64,000 nucleotides of DNA, taken from the NCBI GenBank assembly GCA_020630065.1, contig JAHDCC010000003.1, positions 1 to 64,000 of the forward strand, given 5' to 3'. Each line of letters starts with the position of its first letter. The first letter of the stretch is position 1. The notes under the pieces are model-generated. The model did not search any database, was not told where the DNA came from, and saw nothing but the letters and a program-made list of their open reading frames with translations. This DNA comes from Acidimicrobiales bacterium (GTDB lineage: Bacteria > Actinomycetota > Acidimicrobiia > Acidimicrobiales > SZUA-35). This document shows positions 51,322 to 61,071 of this stretch, piece by piece. A program made the position numbers and the translations under genes.

Positions 51322-52326
51322 ATGGCGGTAGTAGTTCTTAAAGGCGACGATCAAACACTAATCAGTCAAGGCCTGTCCAAGGTCGTGGCCTGCCTGTTAG
51401 GCGATGGTGACCGGTCACTCATGACCGAAGAGGTCACCGAAGCCGAATTCTTACTAAACGGCTCTGAGCCTGATATCGGGCCACTCGTAATCTCGGTTTC
51501 CACGCCGCCGTTTCTCACCGAGCGACGAATCGTTATCGGACGTAACTTGGGTTTGTTCTCGAAAGCGGCCCAAGTCGCTCCTTTGATAGAGGCATTGAAC
51601 GAATTGATGGACACGATCGATGTTGTTCTGGTCTGGGAGAAAGGTTCTGGGTCGGCTCGGCTGTCGACTATCCCAAAGTCGTTAAACGAATGCCTCAAAT
51701 CTGTTGGAGCGGAAATTATCCAAGTCGCCCCGTCAGGTAGAGGGCGCAAAGCAGTTCTCGAGGAGCGTCTCGACTCGGCTCCTGTGCAGCTTGAGAATCA
51801 GGCGCGCCGACTCATCGCCAACCAGATCGGTGATGATATTGGTCGTCTAGACGCCATTTTCGAGACGCTGGTTTCGACGTTTGGTCCCGACAGCGTCGTA
51901 GGCGCCGATGACGTCAAGCCGTTTCTTGGGGAAGCCTCTGATGTCCCGCCTTGGGATCTGACCGACGCAATTGACGGCGGGAACATCGCATTAGCTTTGG
52001 AGAACCTCCACCGAATGTTTGTGGGAGGAGAAAAGCACAGTATTCAAGTGCTCTCCAATTTGAACTATCACTACCAGCGGGCTTTTGCTTTAGACGGTGC
52101 AGGTATCAGCGACGAGAAGGCGGCTGCACAGTTGCTTGGCATGAAGGGTTCGACTTTTCCGGCTAAGAAGGCCATGCAGCTATCTAGGCGCCTTGGCCCC
52201 CAAAAGCTGTCAACCATCATTGGGCTCCTAGCCGAAGCCGACCTGGATGTCCGAGGCCGAACTGCTGCGCCACCAGAGATGGTGGTCGAAGTACTGGTCG
52301 CTCGTTTGGCCCACATGAGCCGATAA
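51322..52326 (+). CDS. holA: DNA polymerase III subunit delta
   Basis: A 334-residue HolA, the clamp-loader subunit that opens the sliding clamp. The N-terminal AAA-like domain (VVVLKGDDQTLISQGLSKVVACLLG at 2-27, PPFLTERRIVIGRNLG) and the helical C-terminal collar domain (PWDLTDAIDGGNIALALENLHRMFVGGEKHSIQVLSNLNYHYQRAFAL) match the family. Three bases separate it from the FolP2-like stop. A hairpin follows before the convergent rpsT. The comEC-holA-rpsT order is widely conserved, here with a FolP2-like gene between. Confidence 0.94.
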   Translation: MAVVVLKGDDQTLISQGLSKVVACLLGDGDRSLMTEEVTEAEFLLNGSEPDIGPLVISVSTPPFLTERRIVIGRNLGLFSKAAQVAPLIEALNELMDTIDVVLVWEKGSGSARLSTIPKSLNECLKSVGAEIIQVAPSGRGRKAVLEERLDSAPVQLENQARRLIANQIGDDIGRLDAIFETLVSTFGPDSVVGADDVKPFLGEASDVPPWDLTDAIDGGNIALALENLHRMFVGGEKHSIQVLSNLNYHYQRAFALDGAGISDEKAAAQLLGMKGSTFPAKKAMQLSRRLGPQKLSTIIGLLAEADLDVRGRTAAPPEMVVEVLVARLAHMSR

Positions 52327-52340
52327 CGTAGCAAAACCCG

Positions 52341-52369
52341 ACGTAGCCCCACCAAAGGTGGAGCTACGT
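52341..52369. terminator. Hairpin between holA and rpsT
   Basis: ACGTAGC (52341-52347) pairs with GCTACGT (52363-52369); after one mismatch CCACC pairs with GGTGG around AAA. It sits between convergent genes and lacks a long T run on the plus strand. Confidence 0.7.
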
Positions 52370-52413
52370 AAACGACACAGTATGTACTAAAAACTTGTGA
52401 CTATTCGGGCGGT

Positions 52414-52671
52414 TTAGCTAGCTGTGCTACGTACCCGAGCAATCAGGCGGCTCTTTTTGCGAGCGGCAGCATTCTTATGAATAACACCCTTAGCAGCCGC
52501 TTTATCGATTCCTCGAAGGCTGGCTCGTAGTGCTTCGTCTTCGTTGTCTGTGCCTGCGGCGGCTAGTGCAGCCTTCTCGCGGGTCAGAAGCTCAGAACGT
52601 ACAGCCTTGTTACGAAGACGGCGTTTCTCGTTCTGGCGGTTACGTTTAATTTGGCTCTTTATGTTTGCCAC
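52414..52671 (-). CDS. rpsT: 30S ribosomal protein S20
   Basis: An 85-residue basic S20 with the typical start [29 protein letters not shown] and the end [20 protein letters not shown]. Three helices bind 16S rRNA. It is convergent with holA and divergent from lepA, with 80 bases between the starts, the common holA-rpsT-lepA arrangement. Confidence 0.98.
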   Translation of the reverse strand: MANIKSQIKRNRQNEKRRLRNKAVRSELLTREKAALAAAGTDNEDEALRASLRGIDKAAAKGVIHKNAAARKKSRLIARVRSTAS

Positions 52672-52751
52672 TTAAATATCCTCGTTGCTATGTCGACCGA
52701 GAAATGATACCGGTTTCATAGTTCGGCCCAACGCTTCCAGCCGGTAGCGTC

Positions 52752-54554
52752 ATGTATCTGATGTCATCTGCACAATCTTCCAACATACGAAATATCGCAA
52801 TTATCGCCCACATCGACCATGGAAAGTCCACGCTAGCGGACCGCATGCTCGAGATGTGTGGCACCGTCGAGGCCAGAGATATGCGCGCCCAGTATCTAGA
52901 TTCGATGGATTTAGAGCGCGAGCGTGGCATAACTATCAAGCTTCAGAGCGTAAAACTAACCTGGAAAGGGCACACGATCAATCTGATCGATACCCCAGGA
53001 CACGTCGACTTCGGTTACGAAGTGAGCCGGTCCCTGGCGGCGTGTGAAGGCGTCGTCTTGGTGGTTGACGCGGCGCAAGGTATTGAAGCTCAGACATTGG
53101 CTAACACCTATTTGGCGTTGGACAATGATCTCGAAATCGTGCCGGTGTTGAACAAATTGGACCTACCCGCCGCCGACCCTGACCGCTACGCCGCTGAGAT
53201 GGAACAGATTTTGGCGACTCCGGCTGAAGACGTGTTAGGAATTTCGGCCAAAACAGGGATGGGGGTCGAAGATCTACTCGACGCGATTATCGAACGCATT
53301 CCGCCTCCTGAAGGCGACCCAGAAGAGCCACTCCAAGCTCTGATTTTCGACAGCCATTTCGACAACTATCGTGGCGTTGTCTCCAGCATCCGTGTGGTTA
53401 ACGGAACGATGAAGTCGCGTCAGAAGCTTAAATTTATACAAGCAGGTACAACCCATGAGGCTGACGAGATTGGTGTTCGTAGCCCCGATAATCAGCCGGT
53501 TGATCAATTGGGCCCCGGTGAAGTCGGCTACCTGATAGCGGGAATCAAAGATGTTCGTGAAGCTCGCTCGGGTGAAACGATCACGTCGGCCTCTAACCCG
53601 GCTGACGTTGCCTTGGACGGGTATCGAGAGCCTCAGCCGATGGTTTTTTGTGGTCTGTACCCGGTAGACGGTGACGACTACGAAGATTTCCGTGACGCTC
53701 TAGACAAACTACGACTCGACGATGGAAGTTTTACGTTCGAACCTGAAACCTCAACTGCTCTTGGGTTTGGTTTCCGTTGTGGTTTCCTTGGCCTGCTCCA
53801 CATGGAGATCGTGCGTGAACGTCTCCAACGAGAATTCAACCTGAACCTGATTGCGACGTCTCCGTCGGTGTCGTACGAAATCGTTTTGAATAACGGCGAA
53901 GACATGGTGGTAGATAATCCTTCGGCTTTGCCCCCGGCCGGGGACTGGTCGGTAATCAAAGAGCCGTACCTGAAGGCGTCTATGATCAGCCCTTCGGATT
54001 ACACGGGAACATTGATGGACTTGTGTCAGACCAGACGTGGTCAGTTAGAGAAAATGGAGTACCTCTCACCTGAACGTCTTGAGTTGGTGTATCGACTGCC
54101 GCTTGCCGAAGTGGTAGTAGATTTCTTTGACCAGCTGAAGAGTCGGAGCCAAGGGTACGCCAGTCTCGACTATGAGGTCGTCGGATACGAACCCGGCGAT
54201 TTGGTTCGAGTTGACATTCTTTTCAACGGAGAACAAGTTGATGCGTTCTCATCGATCGTGCACCGAGACAACGCGTACGACTACGGCCGGCGAACCGCGG
54301 AGAAGCTGCGAGAGATCATCCCTCGTCAACAGTTCGAGGTTCCTATCCAGGCAGCTATCGGTGGCCAAATAATCGCCCGAGAAACCGTGAGAGCGTTCCG
54401 TAAAGACGTAACCGAAAAGCTCTACGGCGGAGATATCACCCGTAAAAACAAACTCCTCAAGAAACAAAAAGAGGGTAAGAAAAAGATGAAGAGTATCGGC
54501 CGGGTCCAGATCCCGCCAGACACCTTCATCAAGGCTCTTCGTCTCGACGACTAG
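52752..54554 (+). CDS. lepA: Elongation factor 4 (LepA)
   Basis: A 600-residue translational GTPase. G motifs are [31 protein letters not shown] and [10 protein letters not shown]; the EF-G-like domains II, III and V are complete and the LepA C-terminal domain ends [62 protein letters not shown]. It helps ribosome assembly or back-translocation under ionic stress. The ATG at 52752 is used; a second ATG at 52761 is possible. The length is normal. Confidence 0.98.
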   Translation: MYLMSSAQSSNIRNIAIIAHIDHGKSTLADRMLEMCGTVEARDMRAQYLDSMDLERERGITIKLQSVKLTWKGHTINLIDTPGHVDFGYEVSRSLAACEGVVLVVDAAQGIEAQTLANTYLALDNDLEIVPVLNKLDLPAADPDRYAAEMEQILATPAEDVLGISAKTGMGVEDLLDAIIERIPPPEGDPEEPLQALIFDSHFDNYRGVVSSIRVVNGTMKSRQKLKFIQAGTTHEADEIGVRSPDNQPVDQLGPGEVGYLIAGIKDVREARSGETITSASNPADVALDGYREPQPMVFCGLYPVDGDDYEDFRDALDKLRLDDGSFTFEPETSTALGFGFRCGFLGLLHMEIVRERLQREFNLNLIATSPSVSYEIVLNNGEDMVVDNPSALPPAGDWSVIKEPYLKASMISPSDYTGTLMDLCQTRRGQLEKMEYLSPERLELVYRLPLAEVVVDFFDQLKSRSQGYASLDYEVVGYEPGDLVRVDILFNGEQVDAFSSIVHRDNAYDYGRRTAEKLREIIPRQQFEVPIQAAIGGQIIARETVRAFRKDVTEKLYGGDITRKNKLLKKQKEGKKKMKSIGRVQIPPDTFIKALRLDD

Positions 54555-54710
54555 AACGGTGTTGAGCCGCTTGTAGAGCCGCCGAACCGGGTGTCGGGAT
54601 GTGTCGCCGGACATTGTCCGATGACACCGGTATCAGCGGTCACAAAGTCTTCCATTCGATGGTGCGTGGATTGTAGAATTGGTGTTGAGATAAACCAAGG
54701 AGATTCCAAA

Positions 54711-55124
54711 ATGTTTGGACTTTTATCCCGCAAACCAAAAACCAATAGCGAAGTAACCGAGGCTCTCGGAGACGCATACTTTGCTGAAGAGATTGCGTCG
54801 ATTGACAGCCTGGGAACCCGAGCGGCGATCCCTGCAGGTACTCGTGTAATCACTGAAGGAACACTAGGCAAACAAGCTCTAGTTATTCTCGATGGTGAAG
54901 CTTCTGTGGTCCGATCAGGATCGAAAGTTGCTTCTGTTGGCCGAGCCGACCTAGTCGGAGAGCTCGCCGTATTAACTGGAAAGCCACGCAACGCATCTTT
55001 GGTGGCTGAAACTGATCTTGACGCAGTGGTGTTTACTCCTCGCGAGTTCGACGCTCTGCTCGATGACTGCCCTCGTCTTAACACCCAAATGGAAACATTG
55101 ATTTCTCGACGTGTGCCGGCCTAA
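54711..55124 (+). CDS. Small cyclic-nucleotide-binding domain protein
   Basis: A 137-residue protein that is one cNMP-binding domain without an attached DNA-binding or enzyme domain. After a short basic N-terminus, the core reads SLGTRAAIPAGTRVITEGTLGKQALVILDGEASVVRSGSKVASVGRADLVGELAVLTGKPRNASLVAETD. GELAVLTGKPRNAS is the phosphate-binding cassette, with the conserved Glu and Arg, so nucleotide binding is plausible. The AAGGAG site 8 bases before the ATG decides the start; the frame is open to 54591. A terminator follows. It may be a partner of another protein. Confidence 0.83.
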   Translation: MFGLLSRKPKTNSEVTEALGDAYFAEEIASIDSLGTRAAIPAGTRVITEGTLGKQALVILDGEASVVRSGSKVASVGRADLVGELAVLTGKPRNASLVAETDLDAVVFTPREFDALLDDCPRLNTQMETLISRRVPA

Positions 55125-55150
55125 TTTGGTGACACAAAAAATAGTTTGGT

Positions 55151-55185
55151 GAAACCCGACGGTTACTGGCCGTCGGGTTTCTTTG
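55151..55185 (+). terminator. Rho-independent terminator
   Basis: A 12-base stem (GAAACCCGACGG at 55151-55162 with its complement at 55170-55181), a 7-base loop and TTTCTTTG at the end, after the cNMP-binding protein gene. Confidence 0.88.
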
Positions 55186-55215
55186 TGCCCATAGCAAGTA
55201 ACCTAAGGTTTGCCT

Positions 55216-56577
55216 ATGTCTACTCCGTCTGTTTTTTGGTTCCGAAGAGATCTTAGATTGGGGGACAATCCTGCGCTTTGTGCTGCCGCCGAAAACGGCC
55301 CAGTGATCGGTGTGTTCATCAACGATAAGAAGTTGCGAAACCCGTCGGGTTCTCCTCGTCTAGCTTTCTTGTCCCATTCACTGCGCGACCTGCAACGAGC
55401 TACCGATGACACCTTGGTCATTGGTACAGGTAAGCCAGCAGACGTTCTGCTCGACATTTGCGAACGGGCGGGCGCGTCGCAGGTTTATGCCACGGCAGAC
55501 TTCGGGCCTTACGGCACTCAGCGAGACGTCGCCGTTCAAGCTTCGTTGGCTGACCACGGTGTCTCGGTCGACTACCTCGACGCTCCCTACGCCGTTAAAC
55601 CGGGAGTCATTGTCTCGGGTGCCGGAACGTTCTACAAAGTTTTCACCCCTTACTTTCGGGCTTGGAAACGTTATGGCTGGCAGGCACCCGTTCAGAAGCC
55701 GACGATCGACTGGATGGGGTTACCTGGCACCGAGCCCTTACCTGCTGCACCGGATACACCGATTGAGTTACCGCCTGCAGGAGAGGCTGCGGCTCACGAT
55801 GCACTTGAAAGGTTCTTAGACGGGCCGGTGCATTCATATGACGTCGCACGCGATTTGCCAGCGAAGACGGGAACCTCGCATCTGTCCGTCTACTTAAAGT
55901 GGGGAGCGATACATCCTCGACAGATACTCGACCACCTCGGTGACTCCGGAGCGGAAGATGTCTTTCGATCAGAACTTTGTTGGCGTGAGTTCTATGCCGA
56001 TATTTTGTTTCAGCGCCCCGACTCAGCTCGACACGCCTTTGTCGAGAAGATGAGTGCTATGCAGACCGACTCAGGCCCAGAAGCTGATCGCAGGTTTGAA
56101 GCGTGGTGCTACGGGAAAACCGGTTTCCCCATCGTTGATGCCGGAATGCGCCAACTCCTTGCGACTGGCTGGATGCACAACCGGGTCCGTATGATCACGG
56201 CAAGTTTTTTGGTTAAAGACCTGCACCTTGACTGGCAGCGGGGGGCTGCGTGGTTTATGAAACATTTGATTGACGGCGACCTTGCATCAAACAGCCACGG
56301 ATGGCAGTGGGTTGCTGGTACCGGAACGGACGCGTCCCCATATTTTCGGGTCTTTAATCCCACTACACAATCGAAAAAATTTGATGCCGAGGGGGACTAC
56401 ATACGACGTTGGATACCGGAACTGGCTCATATCTTCACAAAGCACATACACGACCCGGCGGGTGATCCACATGGAGCGCCAGCTGGCTATCCGGTTCCAA
56501 TAGTCGATCATAAGAGTGAGCGGATTGAGTCGCTGGCTCGATATGAACAGCTGAAACAGATGTGGGCGGGTTCCTAG
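55216..56577 (+). CDS. phr: Deoxyribodipyrimidine photolyase
   Basis: A 453-residue class I photolyase that repairs UV pyrimidine dimers with light. The antenna-binding domain begins PSVFWFRRDLRLGDNPAL; the FAD domain contains TSHLSVYLKWGAIHPRQ, ELCWREFYADIL, YGKTGFPIVDAGMRQLLATGWMHNRVRMITASFLVKDLHLDWQRGAAWFMKHLIDGDLASNSHGWQWVAGTGTDASPYFRVFNPTTQSKKFD. All the flavin-binding and lesion-binding blocks are complete. The ATG at 55216, seven bases after AAGG, is chosen. It suggests a sunlit habitat; this is inference. Confidence 0.96.
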   Translation: MSTPSVFWFRRDLRLGDNPALCAAAENGPVIGVFINDKKLRNPSGSPRLAFLSHSLRDLQRATDDTLVIGTGKPADVLLDICERAGASQVYATADFGPYGTQRDVAVQASLADHGVSVDYLDAPYAVKPGVIVSGAGTFYKVFTPYFRAWKRYGWQAPVQKPTIDWMGLPGTEPLPAAPDTPIELPPAGEAAAHDALERFLDGPVHSYDVARDLPAKTGTSHLSVYLKWGAIHPRQILDHLGDSGAEDVFRSELCWREFYADILFQRPDSARHAFVEKMSAMQTDSGPEADRRFEAWCYGKTGFPIVDAGMRQLLATGWMHNRVRMITASFLVKDLHLDWQRGAAWFMKHLIDGDLASNSHGWQWVAGTGTDASPYFRVFNPTTQSKKFDAEGDYIRRWIPELAHIFTKHIHDPAGDPHGAPAGYPVPIVDHKSERIESLARYEQLKQMWAGS

Positions 56578-56613
56578 CGGGTAGAGTAGGCCAGCAGGGT
56601 TACGAGGATGTAG

Positions 56614-57609
56614 ATGTTAGACGAACGAAAATCTGCAATTTTGCAGGCAGTAATCGAGGAATACACCGAGACGGCCCAACCAGTGGGTTCTTCTGCGGTT
56701 GTTTCCTCCGCTGCGGTCACGGTTTCTCCTGCGACTGTTCGTAACGACATGGCTGCGCTCGAATCCGACGGATACCTCGAACAGCCCCATACAAGTGCTG
56801 GTCGTGTCCCAACCGAAAAGGGTTACCGGTATTTCGTCGACAACCTAAACCAGGCTCGTCTTAGCGGCGCCCAGAAGTTCCAGGTATCGCAGTTCTTCGA
56901 TCACCTTCGAGGTGAAATCGAACAAGTTATGCAAGATACCGCCGGACTGTTAGCGACTATGACAGACTATGCAGCCGTTGTCGTCGACGGTACCGACGAT
57001 GCCGCTGCGGTCGTGTCAGTCCAGCTGGTTCGCCTTGGCGACAGAAACGCGTTGTGTGTGGTCGTGTTGGGTAATGGTCAAATCGTTAAGCAGAGCCTCG
57101 AGTTCCCGGATTCGATCAACGACGTCGATCTGGCGCGAGCGCAGGGTGTGCTAGCTGCGGCTTTGGTTGGAAGAACGCTGACCAATCCTGGTGTGCCGCT
57201 TCCGTCCGGAACCGACGAGGTCGACGACTTAGTTTCCAACGTCGTTGGGGCAATTACCAAGGTCGATAACGAAAGTGGTCGAGTTTACGTCGACGGCGCA
57301 TCGCGTGTAGCCAACGCCTTTCAAGCGGTTGACTCGGTGAGTCGGGTTCTGACCATTTTGGAGCAACAACTTGTTGTTGTAAACGTACTGGCCGATGTGG
57401 TAGACCGGGGTCTGACTGTGGCAATTGGTACAGAGACGGGCGTTGACCCACTTTCTGAATGTAGCCTTGTTGTTTCTCCTTACGAAGTTGACGGCGAACA
57501 TGCTGGCTCAATAGCGGTTTTGGGACCTACCCGAATGAACTATCCGCAGGCGATGTCAGCCGTTGCCGCCATAAGTACACAGCTTGGATACCGCTTAAGC
57601 GAGGGCTAG
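56614..57609 (+). CDS. hrcA: Heat-inducible transcription repressor HrcA
   Basis: A 331-residue HrcA. The winged-helix domain is at the N-terminus ([69 protein letters not shown], ~1-80), followed by the GAF-like dimer domain and the C-terminal [14 protein letters not shown] block. It normally binds CIRCE elements upstream of groE and dnaK. No CIRCE palindrome is seen before this gene, so self-control is not evident. dnaJ follows two bases later. Confidence 0.97.
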   Translation: MLDERKSAILQAVIEEYTETAQPVGSSAVVSSAAVTVSPATVRNDMAALESDGYLEQPHTSAGRVPTEKGYRYFVDNLNQARLSGAQKFQVSQFFDHLRGEIEQVMQDTAGLLATMTDYAAVVVDGTDDAAAVVSVQLVRLGDRNALCVVVLGNGQIVKQSLEFPDSINDVDLARAQGVLAAALVGRTLTNPGVPLPSGTDEVDDLVSNVVGAITKVDNESGRVYVDGASRVANAFQAVDSVSRVLTILEQQLVVVNVLADVVDRGLTVAIGTETGVDPLSECSLVVSPYEVDGEHAGSIAVLGPTRMNYPQAMSAVAAISTQLGYRLSEG

Positions 57610-57611
57610 TT

Positions 57612-58712
57612 TTGGATTACTACGAATTACTCGAGGTCGATCGGTCGGCTTCTCAGGAAGAAATTAAGAAGGCGTACCGGCGGCTGGCACGGGAGTTGCA
57701 TCCAGACGCAAACCCAGGTGACGAGCGTGCTGAGGCTAGGTTTAAGCAGGTAGCTGAGGCGTATGAAGCGTTAGGCGACCCCGACAAACGAGCTCAATAC
57801 GACCGATTTGGAACGTCGGGCACGCGGGGCGGCGGAGGAGACCCGTTCGCCGGTGGCGGCCTGGGTGATCTTTTTGATGCGTTCTTTTCTGGTGGCGCCG
57901 CTGGCGCTGGTGGTGGCGGCCCGGCCCGTGGAGCCGATCTTGAGTCTGTGGTTACCCTGGATCTCGCCGACACGATTACGGGTGCGGCTAAGGAAGTCAC
58001 AGTCCGGACTGCAGTCCCGTGTGACACGTGTGAAGCGACAGGGGCTACTGCCGGTTCGGCCGTGACTCGTTGTGAGCAATGTGGCGGCACTGGCCAGGTC
58101 CGAAAGCTTCGGCAGTCGATCTTAGGGCAGATGGTGACCACGTCGGCTTGTGGTCGTTGTGCTGGCGAAGGCAAAGTTATCGAATCGCCTTGTTCAGACT
58201 GTTCTGGGGAGGGTCGTAAGGTCGAAGATAAGACCTACACGGTCGAGATTCCGGCAGGCATCGATCACGGTTCAACCCTTCGGCTGACCGGCAAAGGGGC
58301 GGTAGGTCCACGAGGCGCCGGAGCTGGCGACCTGTACGTCCGGGTCGAGGTGAAAGAGCACTCTACGTTTGAGCGTGAAGGCAGCGACTTATTTGCGGAA
58401 CTGCACGTCTCGATGACACAGGCGGCTTTGGGTGCTCACGTGACTTTTGAAACGATCGATAGTTCAGTTGATATCGACGTTGCTGCGGGTACCCAGGCAG
58501 GGAAAGTTTATAGACTCCGCGAACAAGGTATTCCTCGACTCCGTGGCCGTGGCAGGGGAGATTTGCTCCTCAAACTGGTTGTTGACGTGCCAAAGGACGT
58601 GACAGAACAGCAAGAATTGTTGCTTCGAGAGTTGGCTGCTGCGAGGAACGAATCGGTCAAGGAGCCGGGCGAAGAGGGTCTGTTTAACCGTTTGAAATCA
58701 AAACTGTCGTAG
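57612..58712 (+). CDS. dnaJ: Chaperone DnaJ
   Basis: A 366-residue DnaJ with a J domain with HPD ([42 protein letters not shown]), a Gly-rich linker, the zinc-finger domain with four CxxC pairs ([32 protein letters not shown]) and the C-terminal substrate-binding domains. The first zinc repeat deviates from CxxCxGxG (CDTCEATG). It starts at TTG ([10 protein letters not shown] follows). It is coupled with hrcA and precedes rsmE by seven bases. dnaK and grpE are elsewhere, so this is the hrcA-linked DnaJ2 type of actinobacteria. Confidence 0.97.
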   Translation: MDYYELLEVDRSASQEEIKKAYRRLARELHPDANPGDERAEARFKQVAEAYEALGDPDKRAQYDRFGTSGTRGGGGDPFAGGGLGDLFDAFFSGGAAGAGGGGPARGADLESVVTLDLADTITGAAKEVTVRTAVPCDTCEATGATAGSAVTRCEQCGGTGQVRKLRQSILGQMVTTSACGRCAGEGKVIESPCSDCSGEGRKVEDKTYTVEIPAGIDHGSTLRLTGKGAVGPRGAGAGDLYVRVEVKEHSTFEREGSDLFAELHVSMTQAALGAHVTFETIDSSVDIDVAAGTQAGKVYRLREQGIPRLRGRGRGDLLLKLVVDVPKDVTEQQELLLRELAAARNESVKEPGEEGLFNRLKSKLS

Positions 58713-58719
58713 GCACATT

Positions 58720-59403
58720 GTGGTTCCGGAGGAGTTACGAAAACTTCGGCTTGCATTTGTTGATAGCCTCGACGTGCCGTCGCTCGGCGTTGATGATATC
58801 AGTCACTTTCGACGGGTTCTGAGAATGGTGCCCGGGGATGCTTTGAACGTCTCAGACGGTAACGGTGCCTGGCGGCGTGTTCGGTTGGGTAATGACGGAT
58901 CAGAACTGGTGCCTGACGGTGGCATTCACCGAACGGTCGCTCAACCGACACAAGTTACGGTGGCGTTCGCTCCGACCAAAGGTGACAGGCCTGAGTGGAC
59001 TATACAGAAGCTGTCGGAGCTTGGAGTAGGTCGTATTGTGGCGATCCAGACCCAACGCTCTGTTGTACGTTGGAACGCAGAGCGCGGACACAAACAACTT
59101 AGAAAGTGGCAAAAAGTGGCTAGAGAAGCGGCGATGCAAAGTCGCCGCTTGTTTTTGCCTCAGATCGAGCCACAGATTTCTATCGAAGATTTTGTTCAAC
59201 AGACGCCGTCGGCTGTGCTTTGTGAACCCGGTGGGCGTCGGTTTGATGCTGTAGCCGACCATACGGTTGTGATCGGTCCCGAAGGCGGATTTACCGACGA
59301 AGAGCTGATTTTGGCGGATCATGTTGACCTTCGGGTTGGGACAATTATGCGGACAGAAACCGCAGCGCTAGTGGCCGCCACATTACTTTTGACCGGTCGT
59401 TGA
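58720..59403 (+). CDS. rsmE: 16S rRNA m3U1498 methyltransferase
   Basis: A 227-residue SPOUT methyltransferase that methylates U1498 of 16S rRNA. The PUA-like N-terminal part has ISHFRRVLRMVPGDALNVSDGNGAWRRV. The SPOUT domain has ALAFAPTKGDRPEWTIQKLSELGVGRIVAIQTQRSVVRW-like blocks, REAAMQSRRLFLPQI and the SAM-binding knot IGPEGGFTDEEL..LRVGTIMRTETAALVAATLLL. The start is GTG at 58720. It follows dnaJ in the same unit, a frequent arrangement. Confidence 0.95.
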   Translation: MVPEELRKLRLAFVDSLDVPSLGVDDISHFRRVLRMVPGDALNVSDGNGAWRRVRLGNDGSELVPDGGIHRTVAQPTQVTVAFAPTKGDRPEWTIQKLSELGVGRIVAIQTQRSVVRWNAERGHKQLRKWQKVAREAAMQSRRLFLPQIEPQISIEDFVQQTPSAVLCEPGGRRFDAVADHTVVIGPEGGFTDEELILADHVDLRVGTIMRTETAALVAATLLLTGR

Positions 59404-59535
59404 GGGCTGTGCTTCGCCACTTTATTACTGCTTAAACGCATAGGGTGGTTGATCTTGCTGTGCGTGGCGTCTACCGTAGATTAGTGGGTGTACGGAGGTG
59501 TTAGCCTCGCTGCTAGGACGTGCCCCAGGAGACAC

Positions 59536-60072
59536 ATGGGTGAATCGGTGCATCAAAGTGAATCAGACTCGGCATACAGTCACCGGGTAGGCGAACGGCT
59601 TCGAGCGATACGACGACAAAAAAGGCTGTCGTTGCAAGATGTTGAGGCCCAGTCGGATTCTGAATTCAAAGCGTCAGTTCTTGGTGCCTACGAACGAGGG
59701 GAGCGAGCGATTTCAGTTCCCCGGCTAGAACGTTTAGCTAGCTATTACAGCGTCCCCATAGACCAACTTTTGCCCCGATCCATTGGTTCGCGAACGTCAA
59801 AGGGCGAAGTAGTGGACCTTACTGTTGCCGCCGACGTCAATAAAGTGACGATTGACCTGACCCAGCTATCTAGCATCGCTGGACCAGAGGGCGAAATGTT
59901 GACTCGCTATCTCACGATGATTCAAGTTCAGCGCCAGGACTTCAACGGACGGGTATTAACCGTCAGAAACGACGACCTGCGGGCGGTTGCTTGCATCCTT
60001 GGGGTAGAAATCGATGAAGCCATCGACCGACTGGTCGGTCTTGGCGTGACTAAGCTCGCAGCGCATTCCTAG
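59536..60072 (+). CDS. bldD: BldD-like transcriptional regulator with c-di-GMP motif
   Basis: A 178-residue XRE-type regulator. The helix-turn-helix (GERLRAIRRQKRLSLQDVEAQSDSEFKASVLGAYERGERAISVPRLERLASYYSVPIDQLLP, ~19-80) is BldD-like. The C-terminal domain keeps the c-di-GMP signature: RQD (133-135), eight residues, then RNDD (144-147), matching RxD-x8-RxxD of BldD. BldD binds tetrameric c-di-GMP and then represses developmental genes in Streptomyces. The ATG at 59536 has an AGGAG site. No developmental genes are near; phoH follows 57 bases later. Confidence 0.88.
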   Translation: MGESVHQSESDSAYSHRVGERLRAIRRQKRLSLQDVEAQSDSEFKASVLGAYERGERAISVPRLERLASYYSVPIDQLLPRSIGSRTSKGEVVDLTVAADVNKVTIDLTQLSSIAGPEGEMLTRYLTMIQVQRQDFNGRVLTVRNDDLRAVACILGVEIDEAIDRLVGLGVTKLAAHS

Positions 60073-60129
60073 CGTGCGTTAGAAATTTGTTTCTAAGCTT
60101 GGCCACATAGGTGTACTATTGGACCACCA

Positions 60130-61065
60130 ATGCCAGTAGCTGAGAACATATCTGTAGACCGAAACGACCTGATGGTTGGTTTGGTCGGTCATCGTGACGA
60201 ATATTTGAAACTAATTGAGTCGGCGTTCGGCTGCTCCGTCCATGTACGTGGTAACGAAGTATCTATCGAAGGTGGCCAGACTAGCGAAGCCAAGAAAGTT
60301 CTAGAAGAGCTTCTGCTTGTGCTCGAACGAGGGCAGAACATCGAATTGTCAACCGTCAGACGGGCCATTGACATGGTCCAAGCTGATGAACGCCCCTCGG
60401 TAGTTCTGACCGACCGGATCATCTCGACCTTCAAGGGTGCGCCTGTTCGGCCTAAAACCGCCGGCCAGAAACGTTACGTTGACGCTATTCGCAAAAACAT
60501 CGTGACCTTTGGTGTCGGCCCAGCCGGTACTGGTAAGAGTTGGTTGGCGGTCGCATGCGCAGTCGCTGCGCTACAAGACAAACAGGTCGACCGAATACTG
60601 CTGACTCGTCCAGCGGTCGAAGCAGGTGAACGTCTCGGCTACCTTCCCGGCGACCTTATGTCAAAGGTCGACCCATATCTACGTCCGCTCTATGACGCTC
60701 TGCATGACATGGTTGGCGCCGACGGCCTGAACAAGCTGTTTGAACGCAACGCGGTTGAAGTGGCGCCGCTGGCTTTCATGCGCGGTCGTACTTTGAATGA
60801 CAGCTTTATAATTCTCGACGAAGCACAGAACACGACGCCTGCACAGATGAAGATGTTTCTTACCCGTATCGGGTTTAACTCTCGGGTCGTGGTCACCGGC
60901 GACCAGACCCAGACCGATGTCGGGGGTAGCAGAAGCGGGCTAGGCGGACTCGAAAAGATCTTGGGAACAATCGAAGGCGTCTCGTTTCAGAAGCTGGGTT
61001 CCAAAGATGTAGTACGTCACCGGATTGTGCAAGATATTGTTGACGCTTACTCCCACCATGAATAA
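60130..61065 (+). CDS. phoH: PhoH-like ATPase
   Basis: A 311-residue PhoH-family protein. The N-terminal RNA-binding-like part (~1-100) precedes the PhoH P-loop domain: GVGPAGTGKSWLAVACAVAAL (Walker A 130-137), LTRPAVEAGERLGYLPGDLMSKVDPYLRPLYDALHDM, FIILDEAQNTTPAQMKMFLTRIGFNSRVVVTGDQTQTD. It is a predicted ATPase/RNA helicase-like protein linked to rRNA processing. It heads the conserved phoH-ybeY-CNNM-era unit. A 7-base inverted repeat TTAGAAA/TTTCTAA lies just upstream (~60079-60096). Confidence 0.95.
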   Translation: MPVAENISVDRNDLMVGLVGHRDEYLKLIESAFGCSVHVRGNEVSIEGGQTSEAKKVLEELLLVLERGQNIELSTVRRAIDMVQADERPSVVLTDRIISTFKGAPVRPKTAGQKRYVDAIRKNIVTFGVGPAGTGKSWLAVACAVAALQDKQVDRILLTRPAVEAGERLGYLPGDLMSKVDPYLRPLYDALHDMVGADGLNKLFERNAVEVAPLAFMRGRTLNDSFIILDEAQNTTPAQMKMFLTRIGFNSRVVVTGDQTQTDVGGSRSGLGGLEKILGTIEGVSFQKLGSKDVVRHRIVQDIVDAYSHHE

Positions 61066-61071
61066 CCGTGG

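Noticed and set aside
56578-56613. CIRCE operator before hrcA
   Set aside because: No TTAGCACTC/GAGTGCTAA inverted repeat is present in the short gap.
60079-60096. TTAGAAA/TTTCTAA inverted repeat as a phoH operator
   Set aside because: It is a short AT-rich repeat only 7 bases long per arm with no second copy, so I mention it with phoH but do not claim a regulator.
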